Shown here: positions 19,391 to 30,317 of the stretch, piece after piece | How the letters are laid out: each line of letters opens with the position of its first letter | Numbering within the stretch: position 1 is the first letter of the stretch | Assembly: GCA_027596195.1 (NCBI GenBank) | Contig: JADGJG010000163.1 | Span: 1 to 35,030, forward strand | Length of the DNA stretch: 35,030 nucleotides | Direction: 5' to 3' | From: Podochytrium sp. JEL0797 | Taxonomy: Eukaryota; Chytridiomycota; Chytridiomycetes; Chytridiales; Chytriomycetaceae | Notes under the pieces: model-generated | Database searches by the model: none | The model's input: only the letters and a program-made list of their open reading frames with translations | Told to the model about the DNA's origin: nothing | Program-made: the position numbers and the translations under genes

Positions 19391-20068
19391 ATGGCCGCAG
19401 CTTCCTTTATGTCTTTCTTTTGCTTCGCAACGTTTCTTTCGCTTTATTTTTGCGTTGTTATTCCGAAAAAAAGAGTATTATGTAGGCGCGTTTTCAATTC
19501 GAATTGGCCATTTCAGCAACGCTATTTACGATGAAATCCCACTGCTTCCGTGCAAATATCTTTCGTGGCAAACACCGCAACAGACGCGTTTGTTGCAACA
19601 ACTTCTTTCTCCAGCTTTCTGCTGGTTGAGAGGGGCAGGGAAGGATTTCGTCTTTCTTGCTTAGTTGCTTGCTTTCTATTTGTGGTGAGATTGCCATGGC
19701 TTCTATTCTGGACACGTTTTTGTCTGTAAATCTTCACTTTCGGATCACCAAAAACTTCAACTGCTCGATCCCCACCGCCCCACTTCCAACAGCCACCACC
19801 ATACCCCAACAGACTCATATCTGCCCGTACAGAACGCCATAACAAGTGCAACCACCAGCGCTCCAGATCGGCTTCAAAAAACGCGTCGCTCTGTTCACCG
19901 TCGCATGCCCACCAAAACCACAATTCCAGACGACCACGACATCGACCGCCAGCAACACTGCGCGTCATCTAGTCCCCTCCCAAGACGCCAAAACGCAAGA
20001 GGGCGTGCCTCCATCCCCTCCAAACGCGTCCCACGTCCTCGAAAACGCTTGTACAGCGTCCCCGGCTT
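19391..20068. other. Non-coding part of duplication unit 1
   Basis: Open frames on both strands are not kept between the two units: small indels near 19750-19850 shift them. They are therefore unlikely to be coding. It includes the 3' UTR of the gene and the downstream flank of the tRNA. Confidence 0.5.
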
Positions 20069-20123
20069 GCCGCCTGCGTGGATCGAACACGCTACCTCAT
20101 GATCTTCAGTCATACGCTCTCCC
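20069..20123 (-). pseudogene. Truncated tRNA-Phe at the duplication junction
   Basis: Matches the 3' 55 nt of the intact tRNA at 21711-21782 (anticodon arm with GAA, variable loop, T arm and 3' acceptor strand). The 5' acceptor strand and most of the D arm are replaced by exon-1 sequence of the neighbouring gene. It cannot fold as a tRNA. Confidence 0.93.
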
Positions 20124-21047
20124 CACATCCCGTGTATCGCGAAGTCCACAGAGCGAGACAGGTGCCTGGCGATTCTCTAGCGATTCCTAGTTATTCCTAG
20201 CACATCCTCTCTTAATGCTAACGAAACACTCCCCCAGCCTTCCTTTGCCCAGCTGCGCCTCCCCGCCAAAGACCTCAGCGGCCCTCTCCGTCCACCCCTC
20301 GTCCAAGCGCACAAACAAGTCCCTAAGCCGCCAATCACCCAATCCCCATCCAAGTCAAACGCGCGCCTCTCCTCTGCCATATCCACGTTCCACGCGCCCT
20401 CCGTCTCATCGCTGCTCGAATCACCCCTCGCTCACACCCTCTTGAACGCGATCCACACCAACAAACCCGCCCCACTCCCTTCCTCCATGGGAATCGAAAC
20501 CGTCTCTCTCAAAGCGGCGTTGTTCAAACACCTCCCACGGGACTCTCAATACGGAAATCGCCGCTTGTTTCTCCTCACGGACCGTGCCACAAGTCAAGTT
20601 TCGGACGCGTCTTCCATGTTTCCACTCTTGTTGTGCGAGTTCTGGGAGATGGACGAGCAGTTGCCTGTGTTGGCGGGACTTTGCGATGCGGAGGGAAATG
20701 CGATTCCGGCGCCGGAAGTGGGGTATCGCGTTGTGGGGATGTTGAAGAAAGAGAATCACCCGGTTGTTGTGGAGAAACTGTTTGAGTTGGATTTTGACGC
20801 GTCTGGGTCTGCGGAACGACAGGTTCCTGATGCCACGTTCGGCACTGAGTTTGTGGAGTCCGAGAAGTTTGGGCCGCACAAAGTGAGATACGAGGTCGTA
20901 CAGGGTCTTGTCTTTCAGTGCTATCAAATTCTTTCCAGGTATGTACAGCTGGGGTTTGAGAGGGTTCGAGATAGTTTGCGTTTTGCTATCGCGATTTTGA
21001 TTCAAGTGTCTGCATTTCTGATTAGGCTCCGGTTCGGATTTGAGTAA
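20099..21047 (+). CDS. Copy 2 of the duplicated unknown gene, chimeric start
   Basis: Copy 2 lost the first ~57 codons of exon 1. The frame is nevertheless open into the antisense of the truncated tRNA, where ATG at 20099 gives MIFSHTLSPHPVYREVHRAR. Exons 20099-20161, 20238-20938 and 21026-21047 join in phase to 261 aa. The TGCTAAC branch site and all splice signals are kept. It differs from copy 1 mainly in one patch (RDSQ for PDSQ, SQVSDASSMF for SQTPDMHSVF, MDEQ for MEEQ); the remaining frame has no stop or frameshift. Whether it is transcribed is unknown, as the original promoter stayed with copy 1. A silent gene fragment is the alternative. Confidence 0.5.
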
Positions 21048-21710
21048 ATGGCCGCAGCTTCCTTTATGTCTTTCTTTTGCTTCGCAACGTTTCTTTCGCT
21101 TTATTTTTGCGTTGTTATTCCGAAAAAAAGAGTATTATGTAGGCGCGTTTTCAATTCGAATTGGCCATTTCAGCAACGCTATTTACGATGAAATCCCACT
21201 GCTTCCGTGCAAATATCTTTCGTGGCAAACACCGCAACAGACGCGTTTGTTGCAACAACTTCTTTCTCCAGCTTTCTGCTGGTTGAGAGGGGCAGGGAAG
21301 GATTTCGTCTTTCTTGCTTAGTTGCTTGCTTTCTATTTGTGGTGAGATTGCCATGGCTTCTATTCTGGACACGTTTTTGTCTGTAAATCTTCACTTTCGG
21401 ATCACCGAAAAACCACAACTGCTCGATCCCCACCGCGCTACTTCCGACCGTCACCATCATACCCCAACAGACTCATATCTGCCCGTACAGCAACCACCAG
21501 CGCTCCAGATCGGCTTCAAAAAACGCGTCGCTCTGTTCACCGTCGCATGCCCACCAAAACCACAATTCCAGACGACCACGACATCGACCGCCAGCAACAC
21601 TGCGCGTCATCTAGTCCCCTCCCAAGACGCCAAAACGCAAGAGGGCGTGCCTCCATCCCCTCCAAACGCGTCCCACGTCCTCGAAAACGCTTGTACAGCG
21701 TCCCCGGCTT
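21048..21710. other. Non-coding part of duplication unit 2
   Basis: Counterpart of 19391-20068 with a 15-bp deletion and several substitutions near 21405-21500. No conserved frame. Minus-strand TTTT at about 21684-21687, just past the tRNA 3' end, could terminate RNA polymerase III. Confidence 0.5.
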
Positions 21711-21782
21711 GCCGCCTGCGTGGATCGAACACGCTACCTCATGATCTTCAGTCATACGCTCTCCCAGATGAGCTAAGGCGGC
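21711..21782 (-). tRNA. tRNA-Phe (GAA)
   Basis: 72 nt on the minus strand. Acceptor stem GCCGCCT/AGGCGGC, D stem GCTC/GAGC, anticodon stem TATGA/TCATG around CTGAAGA (anticodon GAA), and T stem GCGTG/CACGC around TTCGATC. There is no intron. It supplies the complete parent of the truncated copy at 20069. Confidence 0.96.
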
Positions 21783-23280
21783 TTGTGGTTTATTGCCGGA
21801 CAATTAGTACAGTATTGCGATAGATATGCTAGCGACCCGCAACTTTTTACCCGCACGCTTTAAAATCCAAAAGACCGGCGCATTCGATGTGCGGGCTTCG
21901 GGCGGTGAGATTCATGTATTCAGAGCCAAAATTGGATGAGTGGTTCGGGAGTAAGGCGCGTTTTTGTGCGAGTGATTTTCTCAATTTTGGGAGCAATTTT
22001 TTTTTCGAACCGGCACCCCTTCACTCCATTGCCGCCCAATGCATGAAACAGCAATTTCAGTATGCCAAATCAAAGTAGAAACTTAAGGGTTGATTGCCAA
22101 TGCACCCAGTGAGCCTGTCAATGAACTCAAAATATTTCTATTTTGGGCGACTTGGAAATTGGGTGGAAACTGCGGTATCATTTTGTTCTACTTTCAAACA
22201 CCATCATTTCCTTCAACAACAGTCAAAGAATCCAGGCAGTGCGACCACTCTCCAACTCCAAAGGAGTGGAGACCTTGTCCTTGCTGCGCTTGAGGAAGGG
22301 CCAGTGTTTCCACGCACCCCATCCACGTGTCCAACCAATCGCTGATGGTTTGGCCATTGGATCTGTGGAGTCTGTTTCCTATAATTGTGTCTATAAGTTG
22401 AGTTCAAGATTGGCTTCTCTGCCAGAGGGAATCACCACACAAACCTGAGAAACAGAAGGCCGTGAAATTCCATCCGCGGCTGATGGACAGGGTTTGCAGC
22501 TCCGCCACCACATCCGAGAGTCTGTGGCCAGAAGGGACAACCACAGTATCTGCAGAGTTAACTGGGGAGCCCAGGGCCCCAAATCTCTTCATGAAGCTTG
22601 TGTGATGGTTTTTAAATCCGTTTCCCTCTTCGAGTAATCAAGGGCGAGGAAATATAGTCAGACTATCTTTGGAGATTTACATCATTGAGGGAGAATGATT
22701 TTTCTAAGGGTAATAATGTTTCCAGGAGGAACCAACCACCACTCAATAACACGCCATTTTTACGCGCCGAACCGCTTGCGAAGCCATCATAGGCAATCTT
22801 TGGTCTTGTGGGACAGGTGGAGGTTAGGCAGTTTGTGATCGGGATTTGCCCGCACGAAAATCTGTTGTTCACACGCATTACATAATTGCTGCTTCACGAT
22901 ATTGGCATTGATATCTTTTCTTGAAAGGAACTATGTAAGGAGATAAATAAAACACGGCATGATGAACCAGTACTCTGGAGCGAGATCCTCCACAGAATCT
23001 TCTCTACTAATCTCATCTCCGCCAATTACTCTCACGGGGTCTTTTGGGCAATGTTTCTTGACGTGTAAGAGCATTCAATCACCTCATGTTCCTCCTCGCT
23101 GAAGCTGGTTTAACACTCATGCTGTGCGACTTCTAGATGGTAGAAAATCACCTGCGGTTGATGAGGGGAAACAATTGACACATCTGGGCCTGATCCTGAT
23201 GCCCTGTTCAATTATGTTGCGCTGATCAGGGTTATATACGAAGTGCTGCCAGGGCATTGTTGATTTCCATTGAAATTTCC
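21783..23280. other. Gene-poor stretch with no supported gene
   Basis: About 1.5 kb. Frames are short and broken on both strands. A minus-strand stretch at about 22310-22385 contains LHRSNGQ, matching LHRSSGQ of the 17674 protein, so part may be another decayed member of that family; this is weak. The segment next to 23281 should hold the lost C-terminal half of the SDR, but no YxxxK block is visible. Confidence 0.4.
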
Positions 23281-23745
23281 TCAGGCAAATTGCAGTAGGC
23301 TACCGCTATTTTCACTATCACTCTTGAGAAGAGCCGGTATGAACTTCTTGGTCAACAGAAAGTGGCCGATGTGGTTGGTCGCGAATTGTTCCCCAATTCC
23401 GTCCTTGGTGAGCGTGAAAGGGGTGGCCATGATTCTCGCATTGTTGATCAACACGTCGATTTTGGGGTGGCGTTGGAGCAAGAGGTCATTGAGAACGAGT
23501 TGAAGGAACTCGACGCGTCTGTAGCAGCTGGATCGGCCTTGATTGTGGAAATGGCGGCATTGGCCCTTTCGGAGGACCTATCATTTTAAAACTTAGATAT
23601 CTGTGCAAGTTGGAAAGAATTGCAAACCTCGAAGCCATAATGACTGTGGCATTCTTCCTTGCAAGCTGAAGGCAGGTTTTTTTTTCCGCCAGTCACAACA
23701 TACACCCTGCCGGTGAGGATGGGAATAGAAGCAGCAGCGAAATTT
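23281..23745 (-). pseudogene. Short-chain dehydrogenase/reductase remnant
   Basis: Blocks of a retinol-dehydrogenase-like SDR occur in order: ILTGRVYVVTGG (about 23715), LQLARKNATVIMASR, a phase-consistent 53-nt intron (23589-23641), SSERANAAISTIKAD, VEFLQLVLND, then IDVLINNARIMATPFTLTKD and FATNHIGHFLL. The residues between VVTGG and LQLAR, which include the NAD(P)-binding GxxxGIG, are replaced by an A-run with a frame change. A second frame change lies near 23515. NNAG reads NNAR. The catalytic YxxxK half is absent after the stop at 23281. The original enzyme would have reduced or oxidised a small alcohol/ketone; this copy is dead. Confidence 0.85.
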
Positions 23746-23960
23746 TTTTGGTTTTTAAGTACTTAAATGGGAAAAAATGAAAGATGAATGACATGGAATT
23801 GGGAAAAAATTTCGGCTCCTCTTCCTATAGTCGGTTTGAATCGTAAATCAAGAAGTGAAAAGAAGGGAGGGGAAAGGGAGGGAAAGAGGGGTTTGGGGGT
23901 GATTTAAAAAGGCATTTCTCTTCGCATTTTTTCCGACTCCGGACAAAGCCTTTCCTCGCC

Positions 23961-26030
<2,070 letters not shown>

Positions 26031-26086
26031 AAACAAAGGGATGTTTCCGATTTTCCTCGATTTCTATTTTTGGAGTCGCCGAAATC

Positions 26087-26093
26087 TATAAAA
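26087..26093 (+). promoter_or_regulatory. TATA box of the LRR gene
   Basis: TATAAAA followed by ACGCGTCA, 46 bp upstream of the ATG at 26139. Transcription would begin near 26115, which excludes the upstream in-frame Met at 26070 as the start. Confidence 0.55.
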
Positions 26094-26138
26094 CGCGTCA
26101 CGACAGACGCAGATCGTTCCAAAAATACTCCACCCACA

Positions 26139-27287
26139 ATGTCTATCCCAGATTGTGTCGCCCTCTTGCAAGCTTGGCCCGAAATCGCCAGTACCTCCGG
26201 TGTTACCGCCTCCAATTGTTGTTCTGCTGTTGGAATTCAATGCTCCGGAAACAGAGTCATCAGCCTTTCCTTGAACGGCTATTCTTGGTCAACTGCGAAT
26301 CTCGGTGTCAAGACCGCCATTGGCGGTCTCTCAATCAATCCTGGAAATCCAATCCCAACGGCCCTCTTCCAACTCACAGCCCTTCAAACCCTTTGGATGA
26401 CGGGTGCGGGACTCACTGGTCCCATTCCCTCCGGGTTTGCAGCCTTCACCCAACTCGGAGACTTGCATATCGAAAGCAACTCGCTCACGGGCGGGTTCCC
26501 TGACGACTGGTCCCAATTGACGAACTTGCGGTACTTCCATGCCGACGACAACCAGCTTTCCGTCCTCCCTTCTTCCGGATCCATTGCCTCTCCCAATGTG
26601 TTGCTAAAAACGTGTTTGATCCAAAACAACAAGTTTACGGGAACGGTCCCCGATGGATGGTTGCAAGGCAACTTAAAATATTCGTGGGTGGACCTTTACG
26701 GGAGTTGTCTTTCGGGAGTGAGCGCCACTTTGAACGCGAAGCTTTGCTTTGTCAACTGCAATTGGTATGACCAGCAGGCGACCTCGTCGAGTTGTGGTGG
26801 TGCTGACACTTCCTTTGAAAGCAAGTGTTGGGAGGTTAACCCGGCGTGTCCGAATGTGATGCAGTTTCCGAATGGGGGTGGTGCTCCTGTTGTTGTTCCC
26901 ACATCTGCGCATACATCTGGTGCTGTCGTCAGTTCGACTTCTACTTCCACTTCCGATATTCAGACCTCGACCTCGCCCGTTTCCCCTCTTCTTTCCTCTC
27001 TTCTCCCCACTTCTACGCTTTCCGACGCGGCGTCCGCTTCCGATTCGAGCTCCACCTCTGCATCCACATCTTCGCCTGCTACATCTGCCACTTCCACGTT
27101 CACTGACTCTTTCAATTCCTCGTCCACTGCATCAACCACTCTCACGTTGACGACGACGACTACTTCGTCGACCAAACCGGCTGGATCGACTGCCGTCGCA
27201 GTCACAACTGCTCCAAGTTCTTCTGCGACCGGTCAAGCTCTGTTGATTTCTCTCTTGTTTGTTGCTGGATTTGCGTTCTTGTTGTAG
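26139..27287 (+). CDS. LRR surface protein with Ser/Thr stalk and GPI-type tail
   Basis: Single exon, 382 aa. An N-terminal LRR cap (DCVALLQAWPEI, ASNCCSAVGIQC) is followed by plant-type leucine-rich repeats: LTALQTLWMTGAGLTGPIP, FTQLGDLHIESNSLTGGFP, LTNLRYFHADDNQLSVLP and TCLIQNNKFTGTVP. A Cys-rich closing segment follows (CLSGV, CFVNCNWYD, CWEVNPACP). The last ~120 residues are Ser/Thr-rich and probably O-glycosylated, ending in a hydrophobic tail (ALLISLLFVAGFAFLL) typical of GPI anchoring. Such proteins sit at the fungal wall or membrane. No signal peptide is visible before the cap, although a GPI tail needs ER entry. Start chosen from the TATA position and cap homology. Confidence 0.8.
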   Translation: MSIPDCVALLQAWPEIASTSGVTASNCCSAVGIQCSGNRVISLSLNGYSWSTANLGVKTAIGGLSINPGNPIPTALFQLTALQTLWMTGAGLTGPIPSGFAAFTQLGDLHIESNSLTGGFPDDWSQLTNLRYFHADDNQLSVLPSSGSIASPNVLLKTCLIQNNKFTGTVPDGWLQGNLKYSWVDLYGSCLSGVSATLNAKLCFVNCNWYDQQATSSSCGGADTSFESKCWEVNPACPNVMQFPNGGGAPVVVPTSAHTSGAVVSSTSTSTSDIQTSTSPVSPLLSSLLPTSTLSDAASASDSSSTSASTSSPATSATSTFTDSFNSSSTASTTLTLTTTTTSSTKPAGSTAVAVTTAPSSSATGQALLISLLFVAGFAFLL

Positions 27288-27590
27288 CTTTTCTTTCTCC
27301 CTTTTACTACTTCTAAATGGAAACAAGTGAATTTTGAATCAAGCATTTGACTGGCATTTGGAGGAGCTTCTCTGCGCCCCATTTGACGCGTCGCATAATC
27401 GTCGAAAGCGTGCATGAAGAAGATATCGGCAATCTCGTAGAAGAAATTTGAATGGAGGACGAGGCACAAACGAGGCATCTGCGACGAGAAAATGTCCGAA
27501 AATAGAAATCGAGATTTGACGCCAGAAAAGGAGGCGCATATCCTTTATTTAGCGCCTCACGAGCAAAAAAAAAACATCCTTGAATCAACC
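27288..27590. other. Intergenic 303 bp
   Basis: 3' region of the LRR gene and promoter of the small gene at 27591. Short minus-strand frames here lack recognisable motifs. Confidence 0.4.
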
Positions 27591-28183
27591 ATGTCGAGCT
27601 CCAAAGTTTTCCCGTGTGGAATCAAGAACTCCAAAGCGCGTAAACCCACTTTTACGCTCGGCGCGTGGCAGCCCGCGGACACAAGTTCCCCGCGAGTCTC
27701 TGATTCAACGCTGCCGGGAAGTGTGGTGGACTTTTTCGCGTGGTGCAAGTGGGAGACGGTTAAGCAATACACATCTTCTTCTTCGAGTAGCTTTTCGGAC
27801 TCTGATTCTTTGCAAGATTGCACGAGTGTGGATCGCTCGGGTTTGTCCCCTCCGCTCTCGTGATTCTAAATTTAAACCCACCCTGATTCCCATTTCTGAC
27901 GGCTCCATTCCTCCCTGTTTGAATAACAGAGTCTGAAATCTTCTTTGCTGCCGCCGTCGACTTTGACAGTGACACTTTGCCTGGACGTGCGCTCTTCCGG
28001 GTCAAGAAGCAGCACCGGCTTTTCGAATGGGTTCGAAACCAAATGCATCTCCAACTGGTCCAAAATGCAGCTGGCGGCGAACTAGCGGTGGGCGACGTAA
28101 AGATTGCGGACAATGATGCTCCAAAGGAACCAATCTGTCGTGCCGTTTTTTATTTCGAGTACGGCGAAGAAGAGGAAGGATGA
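27591..28183 (+). CDS. Unrecognised small protein, paralog A
   Basis: Two exons (27591-27840, 27930-28183) join in phase to 167 aa. Exon 1 has KPTFTLGAWQPADTSSP and a Ser-rich acidic stretch (SSSSSSFSDSDSLQDC). Exon 2 has EIFFAAAVDFDSDTLPGRAL, FRVKKQHRLFEWVRNQMHLQ and a C-terminal RAVFYFEYGEEEEG. The same blocks in the same order, with the intron at the same place, recur at 28972-29530. That shows a real gene and an ancient tandem pair. AATAAA lies 23 nt after the stop (28206-28211). The fold and function are unknown to me; the W/Y/F-rich exon 2 suggests a small globular domain. Confidence 0.65.
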
Positions 28184-28559
28184 AACGGCCATATGCATCT
28201 TGATAATAAATGGGTTTTGTTTCGGTAAAAGAATACAAGAAGAAATCCTTACTTCCTTAGAAACGAAATCTATGATCCGTCATGCGCACATCCTCGGCCG
28301 CTGATCCCAAAAGATCCACAATTGCGTTGGACGGGTCGCAAGCGGGGGTCAAGCGACCCGTACAAAGATCACGTTGTTGAGTGGCTCTTGGTTTACCCCT
28401 GAAAATGAGAAAAAGGATTGAAAAAATGCCGTTCTTCTCCAAGATATCAAGCTCAGAATGCCTTCTCTTCAAATTGTTTGCAATTCCTCCAGAACAAAAA
28501 GAAGCAATTCTTTCCATAAATCGTGGGGTGCAATTGAAGTAGTCGCTCCCGCGGGTCAA
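28184..28559. other. Intergenic 376 bp
   Basis: Contains the poly(A) signal of paralog A. A minus-strand frame (28257-28559) has a possible internal acceptor but no matching donor, start context or family motif, so I leave it uncalled. Confidence 0.4.
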
Positions 28560-28690
28560 ATGTCATCGTAGGTGGCAGTGGTCTCGCAGCAGTACTCGTG
28601 GTCGTGGGTGGACTACGCTCGCAACAGACACACAGGTTTTGTATTCTCCTCCTTTGTTTGCGACGGGGAATTCGGTCCTATTCTGGGGTT
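28560..28690 (+). pseudogene. Decayed copy of the YSWSW membrane-protein gene
   Basis: Aligns with the start of the gene at 17994: ATGTCATCG-TAG-GTGGCAG here against ATGTCATCA-CAG-GTGGCAG there, so codon 4 (Gln) became a stop. SQQYSWSWVDYARNRHTGF is preserved, then a 3-nt deletion and a 1-nt insertion destroy the membrane-helix frame near 28640-28670. Similarity fades after about 28690. It is on the opposite strand and 11 kb from the intact gene. Confidence 0.85.
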
Positions 28691-28971
28691 TGAGTCCCAC
28701 CGCGTCCTTCCTGTATTGATGCTATTCTCGTGGAATCCTCGACAATTGAATCAACAAAACTCACGCGTTATTCATGCCGAACTGCAACCAACCATTGCTC
28801 TTTTGTCCACGCGTTTGAATTTCGCGACAATTTCCAAATTTGGCTCTCCCCCTTTGAGGCGCAAATTGAAACGCGCGCTTTTCCCTGGCTTTTTCCCCAT
28901 TCTGACGTGCCACCAAAAAACCCCTGCCTTTCTTCGAAATCTACCCTCTCCTCCTGCGCAGCAGCAAGAAA

Positions 28972-29691
28972 ATGGCGATTCTGCCCACTTTCAGACTCGG
29001 AGTGAGGCAGAGCCCTGCGGGCACGAATCCCCGGGAGCATCTGGTTCCACAGTCTCTGAAACTGCGGAACTCAAGTTGGATGCGGCTCAACAACGTGCTG
29101 CTTCTTCGAGCTGTCGTTTTTCGGATTCGGATTGTGCGGAGGAAGATTTCACAAGAGCGAGTCGCATTGGTTTGTGCAACCCTTCTGCTTGACTCTCAAC
29201 CCTCGACTCTCGATTTCTAACCCACAGATTCTTGAAACGCAGCGCCCGGAATCTACTTTGCGGCCTTAGCCATGAAGCGAGCGAGCTACTTCAAATTCAG
29301 CAACAGCAAGAACCACCCAGACGCTTGCAAGCACGTCCGTGTGAGGAGGCAAGTCAAGCTGTCTGAGTGGCTCAAGGCTCGTTCTTTCCTCCGCAAGAAG
29401 CCAAGTGTTGACGTGGGCGACGCACTGCGCGACATGCCGGATTCTTCTACTCCAGAGATGTCGAAAACCCGCGCTTCGTTTTATTTCAAATATGGTGCAA
29501 ATATGGAGATTAATATTTCTTTCTTTCGACATCAATCTCGAAATAAAACAAATCGTGAAATTCTATTGGACACCTTTCCACCAGCTTCACTGAGAGACTC
29601 AACGCGTTCTTTAACAACGGGAGAGATAAGAGCCTCTGGACATGCGAGAAAATTGAAAGAAACGAAAACCGCGGAATCTTTCGACCACTGA
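28972..29691 (+). pseudogene. Paralog B of the small gene, frameshifted
   Basis: From the ATG at 28972 it begins MAILPTFRLGVRQSPAG, matching KPTFTLGAWQ of paralog A. The Ser-rich block (AASSSCRFSDSD) and acidic block before the intron lie in another frame, so one frameshift separates them. The intron ends at 29242, and exon 2 (IYFAALA, VRVRRQVKLSEWLKARSFL, RASFYFKYG) matches paralog A exon 2. The stop that follows FEYG in paralog A is missing; the frame runs on to 29691, past an AATAAA at 29542. If translation starts from an upstream Met in the second frame the gene could still be expressed. Confidence 0.6.
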
Positions 29692-30189
29692 TGGCGTGGA
29701 AAGAGATGGAGGAGTTGCGCAACAAAGGATACTGCCGCCACATTGGCGTTTCAAACTATGGCGTGAACCATTTGAGTGAGCGATGTTCTGTATTGGTGTA
29801 GAAAGAACCGCGTGAATTGAGACCTTTTGTTTTTGCCGGAGGAACTTCTCGCCATTTGCAAGATCAAACCGCTTGTCAACCAAATCGAACTCCACCCATT
29901 CCTTCAAAACCGGGACATCACTGAATTCTGCAAGGAGAACCACATCCGAATCGAGGCTTACTCGCCCCTCACGAAAGCCCGCAAGCTCGACGACCCAGTG
30001 GCAGTCAACAAAACTTCTGCACAGGTGCTCATCAAGTGGGGACTGCAGAAAGGGTTCGTGAGCTTGCCCAAGAGTGTGAATGTGGTCCGCTTGGGGGAGA
30101 ATCTGGCGATGGAAGGGTGGGAGATTCCGGCCGAGTTGATGCTTGAGGAAGGGATGTCGACGGGGTGGGATCCAACGGTCTGGGAATGA
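29672..30189 (+). pseudogene. Aldo-keto reductase, N-terminally truncated
   Basis: The C-terminal half of an AKR barrel is clear: MAWKEMEELRNKGYCRHIGV plus SNYGVNHL, then PLVNQIELHPFLQNRDITEF, ENHIRIEAYSPLTKARKLDD, SAQVLIKWGLQKGFVSLPKS and a terminal TGWDPTVWE. The N-terminal half with the catalytic Asp, Tyr, Lys and His is absent. The intron after NHL (donor GTGAGC) has no acceptor that restores the frame to EELLAICK. Relative to the family, about 8 residues are missing before NKTSAQ and a few before EEGMSTG. The mutations suggest a dead copy whose remaining sequence is still recent. Confidence 0.8.
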
Positions 30190-30317
30190 TTTCTATTAAA
30201 ATTGTGGACTTTTTGTTTGTCGCCGGAATCCCGCGATTGTTTGGACAAATTTTTCCGTCAACACAAAAATCTGTCAAATCCCGGTCTGTCAGGCAAATCC
30301 TGCCACGCCCCCACCAA

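Larger units (their letters stand above)
18465..21765. repeat. 1.66-kb tandem duplication broken inside tRNA-Phe
   Basis: Unit 1 is 18465-20121 and unit 2 is 20122-21765. The offset is 1657 bp up to about 19740, then 1642 bp after a 15-bp gap near 19840. Each unit carries exons 2-3 of the unknown gene, about 0.7 kb of non-coding DNA and the 3' part of a tRNA-Phe. The junction ctctccc|cacatcccg joins the tRNA to the end of exon 1 at C-rich microhomology. Identity looks complete from about 19010 to 19740 but falls in two patches (18890-19010 and 19750-19850). Confidence 0.93.

Noticed and set aside
19383..20190. Several 70-150 aa frames in the non-coding part of the duplication
   Set aside because: They are not conserved between the two units because of indels, so they are not coding.
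22391..22592. Minus-strand frame resembling a leucine-rich segment
   Set aside because: Spacing does not fit an LRR and no adjacent exon continues it.
28257..28559. Minus-strand 100-aa frame
   Set aside because: A good acceptor-like tract exists but no donor, start or recognisable motif; it probably is UTR sequence.
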